Positions 27,094 through 35,376 of a DNA stretch of 64,000 nucleotides are shown here, piece after piece. The DNA lies in assembly GCA_943372645.1 (NCBI GenBank), contig CALRZN010000002.1:62001-126000 (forward strand). The letters are read 5' to 3'. The position numbers were made by a program, and so were the translations under genes. Origin of the DNA: VBWE01 sp943372645 (GTDB lineage: Bacteria > Bacteroidota > Bacteroidia > Palsa-965). How positions within the stretch are numbered: the stretch's first letter is position 1; each line of letters begins with the position of its first letter. The notes below the pieces were generated by a model. The model saw only the letters and a program-made list of their open reading frames with translations, was not told the origin of the DNA and searched no databases.

Positions 27094-28215
27094 ATGAGGT
27101 ACTTCATGCTTTTGACCGTATTGCTGGCCGCCCCGAACCTGGAGGCGCGCTCCACCGCACCACGTAAAATTTACACCGCAGCCCAGCTGCCCGAGTTGCT
27201 TAAGAAAGCAAAAACCGATTCGGCGCTTTATGAAGAGCGTGCCGCAGCCATGCTGTTTCACAAACTCATCAACGAATACCGCCGCGAAAAGAATACCGAT
27301 ACACTCGCCTGGAACGATACACTGTGGCTGGCTTCGCGCAACCACTGCGTGTGGATGATGGAACAGAACGAACTGACCCACCACCAGGCAAAAGGCTCCC
27401 CGCTGTTTACCGGCGGCAGTCCCGGTGACCGTTACAACTATGTGGTAAACAACAAGGGCCGCCACAGCTGGTCGGGCGAAAATGCGCTGTACAACTTTTC
27501 GCACAACTATTCTCCCATGAAGACGCGGATCAAAATGATTGCTGAAAAATCATTTGGTCAGTGGCAGAATTCGCCCGGACACAATGAAAACATGCTGAAC
27601 AAAGGCAGCGCGGTTCACGGTGTAGCGTTTGTGATTGATGAAGAAAACGACCGCACCTGGGGTGTTGACCTGTTTGCCCGCCGGCCGTATGGTGAAGCAG
27701 TTCCGGTAAGTTCATCGAAAGAAGAATTTACCAAACAGGAAACTGTTACTGGTTCGGATAAAACACCGACCGCTTCTGTACAGAAATTTAACGCCACCAA
27801 ATCGCGCGCAAAACTGTACGACCTGTTGTATGCCGACCGTAAAAAATACAAAGACGAAGTAATTGCCGAAGCCGCTGCAAAACATGCACGCTACTTAGCC
27901 AATACCAGCAGCGAAGGCCACCGCCAGGAAAAAGGCAAAGTGTATTATACCGGCAAAGACGCGAAACAGCGCGTACGCGCGGCGGCCAGCGGATTAGATA
28001 AAATACGCTACCGCAAACTGAAAATAAACGAAAGCGTTGCCTACATGGAAGTGCCGGCCGCCGGGTTCAATGAAAAAGAACTGGCCGAAGCCATTCGTAC
28101 CATGTGGGAAAATGACAGCCAGGGAACGGACGCTACCCGCGTAGGCGTCGGACTGGAAGTAAAACGGGTAAAAGACAAGGTGAAGATATGGGCAGTGCGT
28201 GTAGAAGGCAATTGA
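27094..28215 (+). CDS. Secreted CAP (SCP/PR1)-domain protein, tandem copy 2
   Basis: 373 residues, signal peptide MRYFMLLTVLLAAPNLEA. It is colinear with the upstream paralogue: LINEYRREKNTDT, LWLASRNHCVWMM, HHQAKGS, SGENALYNFS, WQNSPGHNENML, then a shorter linker and the C-terminal module (AAAKHARYLAN, KGKVYYTGKDAK, VGVGLEVKRVKDKVKIW). The two genes arose by tandem duplication, and the shared Lys/Tyr-rich KVYYTGK motif marks the C-terminal module. Role unknown, exported. Confidence 0.83.
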   Translation: MRYFMLLTVLLAAPNLEARSTAPRKIYTAAQLPELLKKAKTDSALYEERAAAMLFHKLINEYRREKNTDTLAWNDTLWLASRNHCVWMMEQNELTHHQAKGSPLFTGGSPGDRYNYVVNNKGRHSWSGENALYNFSHNYSPMKTRIKMIAEKSFGQWQNSPGHNENMLNKGSAVHGVAFVIDEENDRTWGVDLFARRPYGEAVPVSSSKEEFTKQETVTGSDKTPTASVQKFNATKSRAKLYDLLYADRKKYKDEVIAEAAAKHARYLANTSSEGHRQEKGKVYYTGKDAKQRVRAAASGLDKIRYRKLKINESVAYMEVPAAGFNEKELAEAIRTMWENDSQGTDATRVGVGLEVKRVKDKVKIWAVRVEGN

Positions 28216-28232
28216 TTTACCTGTTTATTGAT

Positions 28233-28278
28233 AACGGGCAGCAGGAAAGTAGCATTCCTGTTGCCCGTTTTGTTTTTC
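28233..28278 (+). terminator. Terminator after the CAP genes
   Basis: Near-perfect stem AACGGGCAGCAGGAA / TTCCTGTTGCCCGTT, 7-nt loop, then TTGTTTTT. Confidence 0.8.
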
Positions 28279-28328
28279 CGGGCAGTGTTGGCATTCCGAA
28301 CCGCCTGCCTGTTGGCGCAATACTGCAG

Positions 28329-28336
28329 TATATTTG
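28329..28336 (+). promoter_or_regulatory. -7 element of the beta-barrel gene at 28358
   Basis: TATATTTG, exact TAnnTTTG, 21 nt before ATG 28358. It overlaps the more upstream ATG at 28334, which supports the downstream start. Confidence 0.6.
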
Positions 28337-28357
28337 CGCTGCAAACAGAAACAAAAC

Positions 28358-29482
28358 ATGAACGCATTTCAACTACTTTTTACTGCTGCGTGTATTGCTG
28401 CTGCGGGCGCTGCATCTGCGCAGGGCTGTGTGGCGGTACGCCCGATGAGCTGTGCCGCACCGGGATCTTCCGGTTCTTCGCCTGCACTTCATAAGGGCCA
28501 ATGGCAGTCCGGTACCAGTTACCGTTATTTTAAATCGTACAAACATTTCAGGGGCGACTCGGAACAGGAAGAGCGCGTGGAGGCCGGCACTGAAGTAATC
28601 AACATTGCACATTCGGCCGATTTCAGCCTCGCATACGGACTTTCGAACCGGCTGAGCGCGGGTATAAATATCCCGGTGATTTATTACGACCGTTCATCGC
28701 TGTATGAACATTACGGCAACAGCCTCACCGCCAATCCCGACCAGCTTCGTTTTCATACCAGTGCTGCAGGACTGGGCGATGTCCGCATCAGCGGGACGTA
28801 CTGGCTGTTTAACCCGGACAAGGATTCGCTCCGCGGCAATATCGCCGTAGGCCTTGGTGTGAAAACGCCAAGCGGTAATTCCAACGTAAACGATGATTTT
28901 CATAAACGCACCGCAGACGGGCGCGATTCGGTGATCACTGCTTCTGTTGATCAGTCTATCCAGCCCGGCGATGGAGGCTGGGGTGCCACACTGGAATTGC
29001 AGGGGTACTACAAAGTTTCAAAAAACTGCTGGCTGTATGCGGCCGGGTATTACCTGTTTAACCCGATGGGCGTAAACAAAACCGTTACGCGCGGGGCGAC
29101 CGATCCGCTGATCATCAATCATTCCATTGCCGACCAGTTCAGCACACGTATGGGTGTTACATTTCCCGTTGTGAAAAAAATAAACCTGCTGGGCAGTTTC
29201 GGAAGCCGTTTTGAAGGCGTTCCTGCGCACGATGTGTTTGGCAGCAGTGAAGGATTCCGCCGCCCGGGTTACATCGTATCGGCCGATCCCGGTATTTCGT
29301 GGCTGCACAACAACCTGAACATTGCACTCAATGTGCCTGTTGCATTGTACCGCAACCGCGTAAAAAGCGTGTACGACCTGGCCGACCCTGCCGGCAAACG
29401 CCACGGCGATGCGGCTTTTGCCGATTACCTCATCAGCCTCAACCTCCTGTATCGTTTCGGGAAAAAGATGGATGCGCATTAA
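28358..29482 (+). CDS. Outer-membrane beta-barrel protein (transporter-like)
   Basis: 374 residues from MNAFQLLFTAACIAAAGAASAQ (signal peptide). Mature protein has a short Cys/Ser-rich N-terminus and then beta-barrel strands with turns rich in Asp/Gly/Asn (DFSLAYGLSNRLSAGINIPV, GLGDVRISGTYWL). This pattern resembles the phenol-degradation meta-pathway (MetA) / alpha-superfamily outer-membrane proteins of unclear substrate. A terminator follows, so it is monocistronic. Confidence 0.7.
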   Translation: MNAFQLLFTAACIAAAGAASAQGCVAVRPMSCAAPGSSGSSPALHKGQWQSGTSYRYFKSYKHFRGDSEQEERVEAGTEVINIAHSADFSLAYGLSNRLSAGINIPVIYYDRSSLYEHYGNSLTANPDQLRFHTSAAGLGDVRISGTYWLFNPDKDSLRGNIAVGLGVKTPSGNSNVNDDFHKRTADGRDSVITASVDQSIQPGDGGWGATLELQGYYKVSKNCWLYAAGYYLFNPMGVNKTVTRGATDPLIINHSIADQFSTRMGVTFPVVKKINLLGSFGSRFEGVPAHDVFGSSEGFRRPGYIVSADPGISWLHNNLNIALNVPVALYRNRVKSVYDLADPAGKRHGDAAFADYLISLNLLYRFGKKMDAH

Positions 29483-29492
29483 CGTCGCATAT

Positions 29493-29530
29493 AAAAAAGT
29501 GCGGCCCCGTAACGGAGCCGCACTTTTTTT
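29493..29530. terminator. Bidirectional terminator
   Basis: Stem AAAAAGTGCGGC / GCCGCACTTTTT with an 11-nt loop and T-runs on both strands, between the convergent barrel and DUF4476 genes. Confidence 0.85.
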
Positions 29531-29546
29531 GTGCGTTGCCGGAAGC

Positions 29547-30608
29547 TTATTTTCCGCCGTTTTTGATAAACGTACGCAGGTTGTTTTTTTCGCTGTCAAA
29601 AGTCAGTTCATCCACTAATTTGTAGAAGTTGTTCTGGTCCGGGCATTTGGCGTAGCCGCCTTTGAACACGGTCAGTTTTTCTTCGCCGAACGAAAACTCT
29701 TTCGACATGGTGCGCAGTTGTTCAACGCTGAAACAGTTGCTGGTTTCGAGCAGCGTAATCACCGGCAGTTTTTCACTGGTGAATGCTTTCGCGCGGATGT
29801 TTTTCATCATTTCAGCAAACTCCTGCTCAGTTACTTTGCAAACAGGCGGTGGCGGCGGCGGAGCCAGTACGTTTTTCGCGTAGCTCATCCATTCGTTTTG
29901 TGCTGATACGGTTGAGAACAATACGATGCCGCTCTGGTAGTTGCCCTGGTCATACACCCGCGGGAAGGTGTTCATCAGTGTGCGCATACGCAATGTTTCT
30001 GCCTGCATCAGCGAAGCGAGTTTCATTACATGTGCAAAACCGAGACATGATTGTGCCGATGCAAGATCAATGGCCACGTATTTCGATTCGTCGGTGGGCT
30101 GACTGAAAACGTTCTGTGCAATTTTTTTGAATTCGTCTTCGCTGATTACCGGGCCGGGACATCCTTTGGTGCCGGTATAACCCGCAGTTGCCGGGTACGC
30201 CCAGGTCGGAAATGTGGGTCCGGAAGCAGGCGGCGGAGGTGTGGGCTGCGCCAGCGTGCCGATGTAATCGTGCAGGCGGAAAGCCATGGAGAATGCGGCA
30301 AACGCATCGTACACATCATAAAAGTTGGCACGGTCAACCGTGTGTGAATAGGCCTGTTTACAGAATTCGAGGCGGTACGCATCATCATTAAAAAGCAGTG
30401 CGATGTTTTTCACCTGTCCGCTCATAAAACAGTTTTTATTCAGGAGCGCTACGGCTTTATCGAACTTGGCCTGGTTGTTTTGCTGTATGGCAATCTGTGT
30501 AAAGCCATTCTGGTAAATCACGTCCGGTGCGGGCGCGGTGCAGTTCTGTGCTGTGGAAGCAGTAGCCGTAACAACAAGAAGCGTTAGTGTAGTAAAAATG
30601 TTTTTCAT
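29547..30608 (-). CDS. Secreted protein with three DUF4476-like repeats
   Basis: 353 residues, signal peptide ending TASTAQ. Three helical modules at about 45-115, 150-245 and 255-345, separated by Pro-rich linkers (PTPPPPASGP, APPPPPPV). Each carries one Cys followed by a helical signature: NCFMSGQVKNIALLFNDD, SCLGFAHVMKLASLM, NCFSVEQLRTMSKEF. DUF4476 is a Bacteroidota domain of unknown function, usually single. No lipobox; probably periplasmic or surface. Confidence 0.75.
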   Translation of the reverse strand: MKNIFTTLTLLVVTATASTAQNCTAPAPDVIYQNGFTQIAIQQNNQAKFDKAVALLNKNCFMSGQVKNIALLFNDDAYRLEFCKQAYSHTVDRANFYDVYDAFAAFSMAFRLHDYIGTLAQPTPPPPASGPTFPTWAYPATAGYTGTKGCPGPVISEDEFKKIAQNVFSQPTDESKYVAIDLASAQSCLGFAHVMKLASLMQAETLRMRTLMNTFPRVYDQGNYQSGIVLFSTVSAQNEWMSYAKNVLAPPPPPPVCKVTEQEFAEMMKNIRAKAFTSEKLPVITLLETSNCFSVEQLRTMSKEFSFGEEKLTVFKGGYAKCPDQNNFYKLVDELTFDSEKNNLRTFIKNGGK

Positions 30609-30800
30609 AACAGTTGGTTTGTGTGTAGGTTAACAATTCCCGTTCCAAAGAAACAATAATTATTTTATTCCGCGTTTAATGCCGGGCTAAAAACCACACG
30701 GCACAAGGGTTTCGACGGTGCTATTATTTTCCGGAAAAAGAAGCCATATTTGTATTGTCCGGCGAAAAAAACACTGCCGGGTGTATAAAAAAACGATACC

Positions 30801-31538
30801 ATGCCCGCAACAAACTGGACAGCTGCACTGCAGCCGCTGCTGAAAAAATACAAAAACAAACCACATCCGCTCGCATATAAAAACATGTACCAGCTGATGG
30901 TAATGGTGGTGCTTTCCGCACAGGATTCCGACAAAAACATCAACAACCTGGCGCCGGAGCTTTTTGCGGCGTTTCCCGATATGGCTGCCCTGGCGCGTGC
31001 GGATGCGGAAGCGCTGTTTCCGTATGTGCGCAAGGTGCGCAACTTTGGCAACAAAACGAAGTGGCTGCAGCAGATTGCACAGGCGGTGAAAACGGATAAA
31101 AATATTCCGCTGACCATGGATACGCTTACGGTGTTGCCGGGCATCGGCCGTAAATCGGCCAGTGTCATCATGCGCGAAGCGGGCAAACCGGCCGAAGGCA
31201 TCATCGTTGATCTGCACGTGGTTCGCGTGGCACCGCGCATCGGCATCGCCGAAGGCACCGATCCGAAAAAAATAGAAAAACAATTGCTCGAAACCGTTCC
31301 GCAAAAAGACTGGGGCGAAGCCGGCATGGCCATTTCGTTCCTCGGCCGCGAAACCTGCCGCCCCACAAATCCCGATTGCGCAAACTGCGTGATGAATGCG
31401 CACTGCGCCTATTTCAAAAGCAATGGCAGCAAACCTGTAGTGAAAAAGGCTGCTGCTGCAAAAAAGAAAACCGCTGTGAAAAAAGTATCGGCTGCTAAAG
31501 CGGTAAAGAAAAAAGTTCCAGCGAAAACGAATAAATGA
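30801..31538 (+). CDS. nth: Endonuclease III (DNA glycosylase/AP lyase)
   Basis: 245 residues. Helix-hairpin-helix LPGIGRKSASVI with catalytic K118, catalytic D137 in IVDLHVVRV, and a [4Fe-4S] cluster loop C186-x6-C193-x2-C196-x5-C202. It removes oxidised pyrimidines in base excision repair. The last 30 or so residues form a Lys/Ala-rich tail (KKAAAAKKKTAVKK) absent from E. coli Nth, perhaps for non-specific DNA binding. Its stop overlaps the next start by 4 nt (ATGA). Confidence 0.94.
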   Translation: MPATNWTAALQPLLKKYKNKPHPLAYKNMYQLMVMVVLSAQDSDKNINNLAPELFAAFPDMAALARADAEALFPYVRKVRNFGNKTKWLQQIAQAVKTDKNIPLTMDTLTVLPGIGRKSASVIMREAGKPAEGIIVDLHVVRVAPRIGIAEGTDPKKIEKQLLETVPQKDWGEAGMAISFLGRETCRPTNPDCANCVMNAHCAYFKSNGSKPVVKKAAAAKKKTAVKKVSAAKAVKKKVPAKTNK

Positions 31539-32227
31539 AAAACGCACTCATCACCGGCGCCACCAAAGGCATCGGCCTGGAAACTGCGCGGCAGCTGGCA
31601 AAAAAAGGATTCCGCGTTTTTATCACCGGCAGAAACGAGGATAAACTGCAGCAGGCCAAAAACATTTTGCAGGCAGATGGACTCACCATTGAAACGCTGC
31701 TGCTGGATGTGAGCGATGAAAAAAGCATCACTGCTGCTGCACACACATTTGCGGCGCTGCATACAAAACTGGATGTGCTCATCAACAACGCCGCCATCCT
31801 GCTGAAAGCCGACAACCGCCTGGCAACTGATGCAGCTGCTTTGTTTGAAGAAACCATGCGCACCAATGTGCACGGTCCGTTGCGCGTAACGCAGGCCCTG
31901 CTGCCGTATATGAATACGCCTGCACGCATCATCAACATTTCGAGTGCTGGCGGTTCCATGTCGGAGCCCGTGGGTGGCTGGTCGCCGGCCTACTGCGTTT
32001 CAAAAACCGCACTCAATAGCATTACGCGGCAGCTGGCGGCAGAACTGGCTTCCCGAAAAATAGCAGTGAATGCGGTACATCCCGGCTGGGTAAAAACCGA
32101 CATGGGCGGCAGCAGCGCCCCGCGCAGTATCGAAAAAGGCGCCGAAACCCCGGTGTGGCTGGCTTCTGCGGCAGCGCAGGAGTTAACCGGGTCGTTTTTT
32201 ATGGATAAAAAAGCGATGGACTGGTGA
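31535..32227 (+). CDS. Short-chain dehydrogenase/reductase
   Basis: 230 residues of Rossmann fold: TGATKGIG near the N-terminus for NAD(P) binding, LINNAAI in the middle, and the catalytic YCVSK. Length and motifs fit classical SDRs of the carbonyl-reductase kind (VHPGWVKTDMGG near the C-terminus). Substrate unknown. It is translationally coupled to nth by the ATGA overlap. Confidence 0.92.
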   Translation: MKNALITGATKGIGLETARQLAKKGFRVFITGRNEDKLQQAKNILQADGLTIETLLLDVSDEKSITAAAHTFAALHTKLDVLINNAAILLKADNRLATDAAALFEETMRTNVHGPLRVTQALLPYMNTPARIINISSAGGSMSEPVGGWSPAYCVSKTALNSITRQLAAELASRKIAVNAVHPGWVKTDMGGSSAPRSIEKGAETPVWLASAAAQELTGSFFMDKKAMDW

Positions 32228-32348
32228 AACCGGCACCCGGCTTTATGTGGCAATTATGTAAGTTATAGGTTTCACGGTGTAACAGGAAGGACAGCTTGCT
32301 GCCTCACCTTTGTGGCAGGGCAGAACTAACTGAAGCCCTCTCAACACC

Positions 32349-33965
32349 ATGAAAATAAAATTACCTTTTCAATTTACCATTGCTGCATTAATCACCTTGC
32401 CGGGAATACAATTTGCCCAGGCGCCTCCGCTCGGAACGGCTGCAAACTTTGTACTCTTTTCCACAAGCGGGGCAGTAGGAAACTCCGGCATTTCACAGCT
32501 TACCGGAAATGTAGGAACCAATAACGGCCTGAATTCCGGATTCGGAAATGTAAACGGTAACATGCACGACAATGACCTTGTGAGTGCACAATGTGCGTCG
32601 GATCTGCTCATCGCATACAACCAGCTTAACAGCACGGTTGCCACTTTCTTCCCTTCGTCGCTGTTTGGAAACGGCCAGGTACTTATTCCCGGTGTTTATT
32701 CGGTTTCCAGCGCAGCCACGCTGAATCTTGACCTTACCTTAAACGGGCAAAACGATCCGAATGCGGTTTTCATTTTTCAGATCCAGGGTCCTTTTTCAAC
32801 CAATGCCAATTCAAAAGTAAACCTCATTAACGGCGCAATGGCCTGCAATGTATTCTGGAAAGTAGAAGGACTGGTGAGCATGGCTTCCGGAACAACTATG
32901 CGCGGAACCATTATTGCAAACAATGCGGCAATTGTAATGAATACCAGCGACACCCTGGAAGGACGTGCTCTTACTACAACCGGGGCGATAACCGTTGACG
33001 GCACAATGGCCTACACACCGGTAGGTTGCGGAAGCCCGGTCCTCACCGGTCCTGCTTTTCCGCCACTCGCTTCAACCGAATGTTATGCCCTCTTTTCTGC
33101 TGACGGTGCTGTTACCAACGCAGGTATTACCTACGCCACCGGTGACATCGGGACGAACGTGGGATTAACCACCGGTTTTAATCAGCTGAATGTAACCGGA
33201 ATTATTCACCCGATACCGGATGTTTCAACTGCACAGTGTGCTGCTGATCTCGGCGTGCTTTACACCTACCTCAACACCTTACCGGCTGATATCGAGTTGC
33301 TTTATCCTGCCCAGTTTGGTGGTAATCTTGTGCTCACACCACACACGTATATTATGAATGCCGCCGCCGTGCTTACAGACACCCTGTACCTTAACGCGAT
33401 GGGTGATGCAAATGCCGTGTTTGTAATCCAGGTGAACGGGGCGTTCTCTACAAGTACGTATTCGAAAGTGATTTTAACCAACGGCACGCAGGCTAAAAAT
33501 GTGTTCTGGAAAATAGATGGTGCGGTTAACATTAATGACTATTCGGTTTTCAACGGTTCTGTAATTTGTAATAACGGGGCTGTAAGTCTCAATACCGGCA
33601 CTACTGTCAATGGACGTGTATTTACCACCACAGGCACATTAACCACACAGGCTATTACAGCTACAATTCCCCCGGGATGCATCGGCCTCGGAATCGGGGT
33701 TACCGGGTCAGCTACCAGTGAAGCCGTTACCGTTTATCCGAATCCGTTCACAAACCAGTTGTTTTTCAACCTGAACAGTGGATCAACCACAGGCTCCTGC
33801 CAGCTGGTAATTTACAATGTGCTCGGTGAAGAAGTAATGGGTACTGCCATCACCGGGCAAACAGCCACAATTGAAACAAGTGCGCTGCCTGCCGGAATTT
33901 ATTTTTACAAAATAACCGGACAATCCAAAACGATCCAGGCCGGGAGGCTTGTTTCGAATCAATAA
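32349..33965 (+). CDS. Double DUF3494 (ice-binding-like) T9SS surface protein
   Basis: 538 residues. Signal peptide, then two DUF3494 domains at about 28-228 and 243-445, each with the beginning SxxGAV.N.GI..LTGNVGTN and the later VFWKVxG...FxG.I.. signatures (NVFWKVEGLVSMASGTTMRG; NVFWKIDGAVNINDYSVFNG). A T9SS type A sorting domain follows (VTVYPNPFTNQLFF to the end). DUF3494 proteins are beta-solenoid ice-binding or adhesin modules. Ice binding is a family-level possibility, not shown here. The tandem domains suggest avidity or surface bridging. Confidence 0.88.
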   Translation: MKIKLPFQFTIAALITLPGIQFAQAPPLGTAANFVLFSTSGAVGNSGISQLTGNVGTNNGLNSGFGNVNGNMHDNDLVSAQCASDLLIAYNQLNSTVATFFPSSLFGNGQVLIPGVYSVSSAATLNLDLTLNGQNDPNAVFIFQIQGPFSTNANSKVNLINGAMACNVFWKVEGLVSMASGTTMRGTIIANNAAIVMNTSDTLEGRALTTTGAITVDGTMAYTPVGCGSPVLTGPAFPPLASTECYALFSADGAVTNAGITYATGDIGTNVGLTTGFNQLNVTGIIHPIPDVSTAQCAADLGVLYTYLNTLPADIELLYPAQFGGNLVLTPHTYIMNAAAVLTDTLYLNAMGDANAVFVIQVNGAFSTSTYSKVILTNGTQAKNVFWKIDGAVNINDYSVFNGSVICNNGAVSLNTGTTVNGRVFTTTGTLTTQAITATIPPGCIGLGIGVTGSATSEAVTVYPNPFTNQLFFNLNSGSTTGSCQLVIYNVLGEEVMGTAITGQTATIETSALPAGIYFYKITGQSKTIQAGRLVSNQ

Positions 33966-33987
33966 AAACCGCTGAACGCGTTTGAAA

Positions 33988-34017
33988 AGCCTCCTGTAAT
34001 GCGGGAGGTTTTTCATT
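33988..34017 (+). terminator. Terminator after the ice-binding-like gene
   Basis: Stem GCCTCC / GGGAGGT followed by TTTTTCATTTTT. Confidence 0.75.
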
Positions 34018-34022
34018 TTTAA

Positions 34023-34040
34023 GCCGCAGGCCCCTGCGGC
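34023..34040. repeat. Perfect palindrome upstream of the tRNA promoter
   Basis: GCCGCAGG-CC-CCTGCGGC, perfect 8-bp stem with a 2-nt loop between the terminator and the tRNA-Ala promoter. Role unknown. Confidence 0.45.
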
Positions 34041-34081
34041 AGATAATTCGCGGATACTTCCTTTGGATTAAAATATTTTCT

Positions 34082-34089
34082 TATTTTTG
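34082..34089 (+). promoter_or_regulatory. -7 element of tRNA-Ala
   Basis: TATTTTTG, exact TAnnTTTG, with TTTG at 34062-34065 as a likely -33 box (16-bp spacing). Transcription should start about 15-20 nt before the tRNA. Confidence 0.6.
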
Positions 34090-34108
34090 TCGCCCGTTCA
34101 GCATCTTA

Positions 34109-34184
<76 letters not shown>

Positions 34185-34190
34185 CGACTT

Positions 34191-34224
34191 AAACCTGTTC
34201 ATTCCATTGGACAGGTTTTTTGTT
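34191..34224 (+). terminator. Terminator of tRNA-Ala
   Basis: Stem AAACCTGT / ACAGGTTT (extendable by T-G and C-G) then TTTTTGTTTTTT. The same sequence recurs after tRNA-like copy 3. Confidence 0.85.
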
Positions 34225-34240
34225 TTTTATACCATTTGTT

Positions 34241-34331
34241 GGAAGCGCTTGCTTGTCCCGACAGACGTCGGGAAAGAGGTCAGCGGTTCGACTCCGATAT
34301 GCTCCACGACTTAAACCTGTTCATTTTTGTG
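34241..34331 (+). pseudogene. tRNA-Ala-derived copy 1 with a replaced anticodon arm
   Basis: Holds the end of the D-arm (GCGCTTG), then the hairpin TCCCGAC-AGAC-GTCGGGA where the anticodon loop should be, then variable and T-arm (AGGTCAGCGGTTCGACTCC...), CTCCA and the flank CACGACTTAAACCTGTTCATTT. The 5' half is missing. Not a functional tRNA. Confidence 0.75.
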
Positions 34332-34360
34332 ACCGAATTTTGTTATTTTAACCCATTAAA

Positions 34361-34424
34361 CGGCGCGTTTGTGCCTACCGGCAGATGTCGGGAAAGGGAG
34401 CTGAGGCTCCTCTCCAATATGTTC
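34361..34424 (+). pseudogene. tRNA-Ala-derived copy 2, most degenerate
   Basis: GCGCGTTTG...CCGGCAGATGTCGGGAAAGG aligns to the same hairpin-containing segment with many changes; the T-arm has become GGAGC-TGAG-GCTCC. It ends CTCCAATATGTTC just before the GIY-YIG gene. Confidence 0.55.
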
Positions 34425-34458
34425 AAATTAACGTTTTCTTTTTTATAGTGGGCTGGTT

Positions 34459-34710
34459 ATGTCATACTTCGTGTACATCATCTTTTCTGGGAAGCTTAAT
34501 AAATATTACGTCGGTTATACTGAAAATATGGAAAAACGGATCAGTGACCATATCTCCGGTATATCTGCTTTCACCTCAAAAGCCAATGACTGGGAATTAA
34601 AATACTCCGAAGCGTTTTCCTCCAGGGAAGAGGCGATGCAAAGGGAAAAATCGATTAAAAAGAAGAAAAGCAGAAAATATCTCGAATGGTTGATCAGCTC
34701 AGCTGGCTAG
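34459..34710 (+). CDS. Small GIY-YIG nuclease (COG2827/UPF0213-like)
   Basis: 83 residues. GIY-YIG core: FVYIIFSGKLNKYYVGYTEN (GIY form VYII, YIG form YVG), the conserved Arg in MEKRISDH, and the helical Lys-rich C-terminus REKSIKKKKSRKYLEW. It should be a single-domain endonuclease. The last five codons and the stop (ISSAG, TAG) are the D-arm of a tRNA-Ala-derived repeat, so the gene ends inside the repeat. It is flanked on both sides by tRNA-derived copies, which suggests it belongs to a mobile unit. Confidence 0.85.
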   Translation: MSYFVYIIFSGKLNKYYVGYTENMEKRISDHISGISAFTSKANDWELKYSEAFSSREEAMQREKSIKKKKSRKYLEWLISSAG

Positions 34711-34773
34711 AGCGCTTGCTTGTCCCGACAGACGTCGGGAAAGAGGTCATCGGTTCGACTCCGATATTCTCCA
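34688..34773 (+). pseudogene. tRNA-Ala-derived copy 3, nearly full length with hairpin insert
   Basis: D-arm AGCTCAGCTGGCTAGAGC, T-arm ATCGGTTCGACTCCGAT and 3' acceptor ATTCTCCA equal the intact tRNA. The 5' acceptor is GGTTGAT (two mismatches against ATTCTCC), and the anticodon arm is replaced by CTTG + CTT(G)TCCCGAC-AGAC-GTCGGGA-AAG. The D-arm encodes the C-terminus of the GIY-YIG protein. Unlikely to be a decoding tRNA. Confidence 0.8.
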
Positions 34774-34779
34774 CGACTT

Positions 34780-34816
34780 AAACCTGTTCATTTAATTGGA
34801 CAGGTTTTTTGTTTTT
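34780..34816 (+). terminator. Duplicated tRNA-Ala terminator
   Basis: AAACCTGT...ACAGGTTTTTTGTTTTTT, a copy of the terminator at 34191-34224 with changes only in the loop. It may end the GIY-YIG transcript. Confidence 0.75.
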
Positions 34817-34824
34817 TAGATCAA

Positions 34825-34890
34825 ATTGTTGGGGCGCTTGTGACCATAGGGACATGGGCGACATGTCCCTATGGTCACAGGCGTCTCACG
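34825..34890. repeat. tRNA-derived copy 4 carrying a perfect 17-bp hairpin
   Basis: TTGTTGGGGCGCTTG matches the start of tRNA-derived copy 1. Instead of the GTCGGGA hairpin it has a perfect 17-bp stem (34840-34856 with 34862-34878, loop GGCGA), extended to about 25 bp by GGCGCTTG / CAGGCGTC with G-U pairs. No T-arm follows. No other gene is visible in 34891-35037. Confidence 0.65.
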
Positions 34891-35037
34891 GTGCGGCAGG
34901 CTTTGCCACAAAAAACCCTTCTTCCTTTTTACTACCTTACCCTCCCCTGTTAAAGCATAAAACCAAAAACAGAACAAGAGCTTAAACAAAACCGGCCGGC
35001 CCTTGTTGTATTAGTTCTAACACAAATAAACAGCAAA

Positions 35038-35370
35038 ATGAACACCGCATTAGTAACAACAACATTTACCATTGAAGGTTATTCCATTAAAAAACAGCTG
35101 GGCGTGGTGCGTGGCGTAACCGTACGTTCGCGCAGCATTTTCGGTAACATCGGCGCGGGATTCCAGGCGCTGGTGGGAGGTAACATTTCGCTTTATACCG
35201 AGCTTTGTGAAAAAGCGCGGCAGGAGGCCTTTTCGTTTATGCTTGGCCATGCACAGCAGATGGGCGCCAACGCCATTATCGGTATGCGTTATGATGCGAA
35301 CGAAGTAGGCAACGGCATTACCGAAGTGCTGGCGTACGGCACCGCCGTGTGGGTAGAACCAAACGCGTAA
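35038..35370 (+). CDS. YbjQ/UPF0145-family protein
   Basis: 110 residues, full length for UPF0145 (heavy-metal-binding domain family name; function not proven). Hallmarks: TTFTIEGYSIKKQLGVVRG, SIFGNIGAGFQALVGGN and ANAIIGMRYDANEVG. Such proteins form pentameric beta-alpha rings in structures. Cytoplasmic, no signal peptide. It is 6 nt upstream of the GyrI-like gene and likely in the same transcript. Confidence 0.88.
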   Translation: MNTALVTTTFTIEGYSIKKQLGVVRGVTVRSRSIFGNIGAGFQALVGGNISLYTELCEKARQEAFSFMLGHAQQMGANAIIGMRYDANEVGNGITEVLAYGTAVWVEPNA

Positions 35371-35376
35371 CTATTT

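Noticed and set aside
34688..34773. Second functional tRNA-Ala
   Set aside because: The anticodon arm is replaced by a longer hairpin with no readable anticodon, and the acceptor stem has two mismatches.
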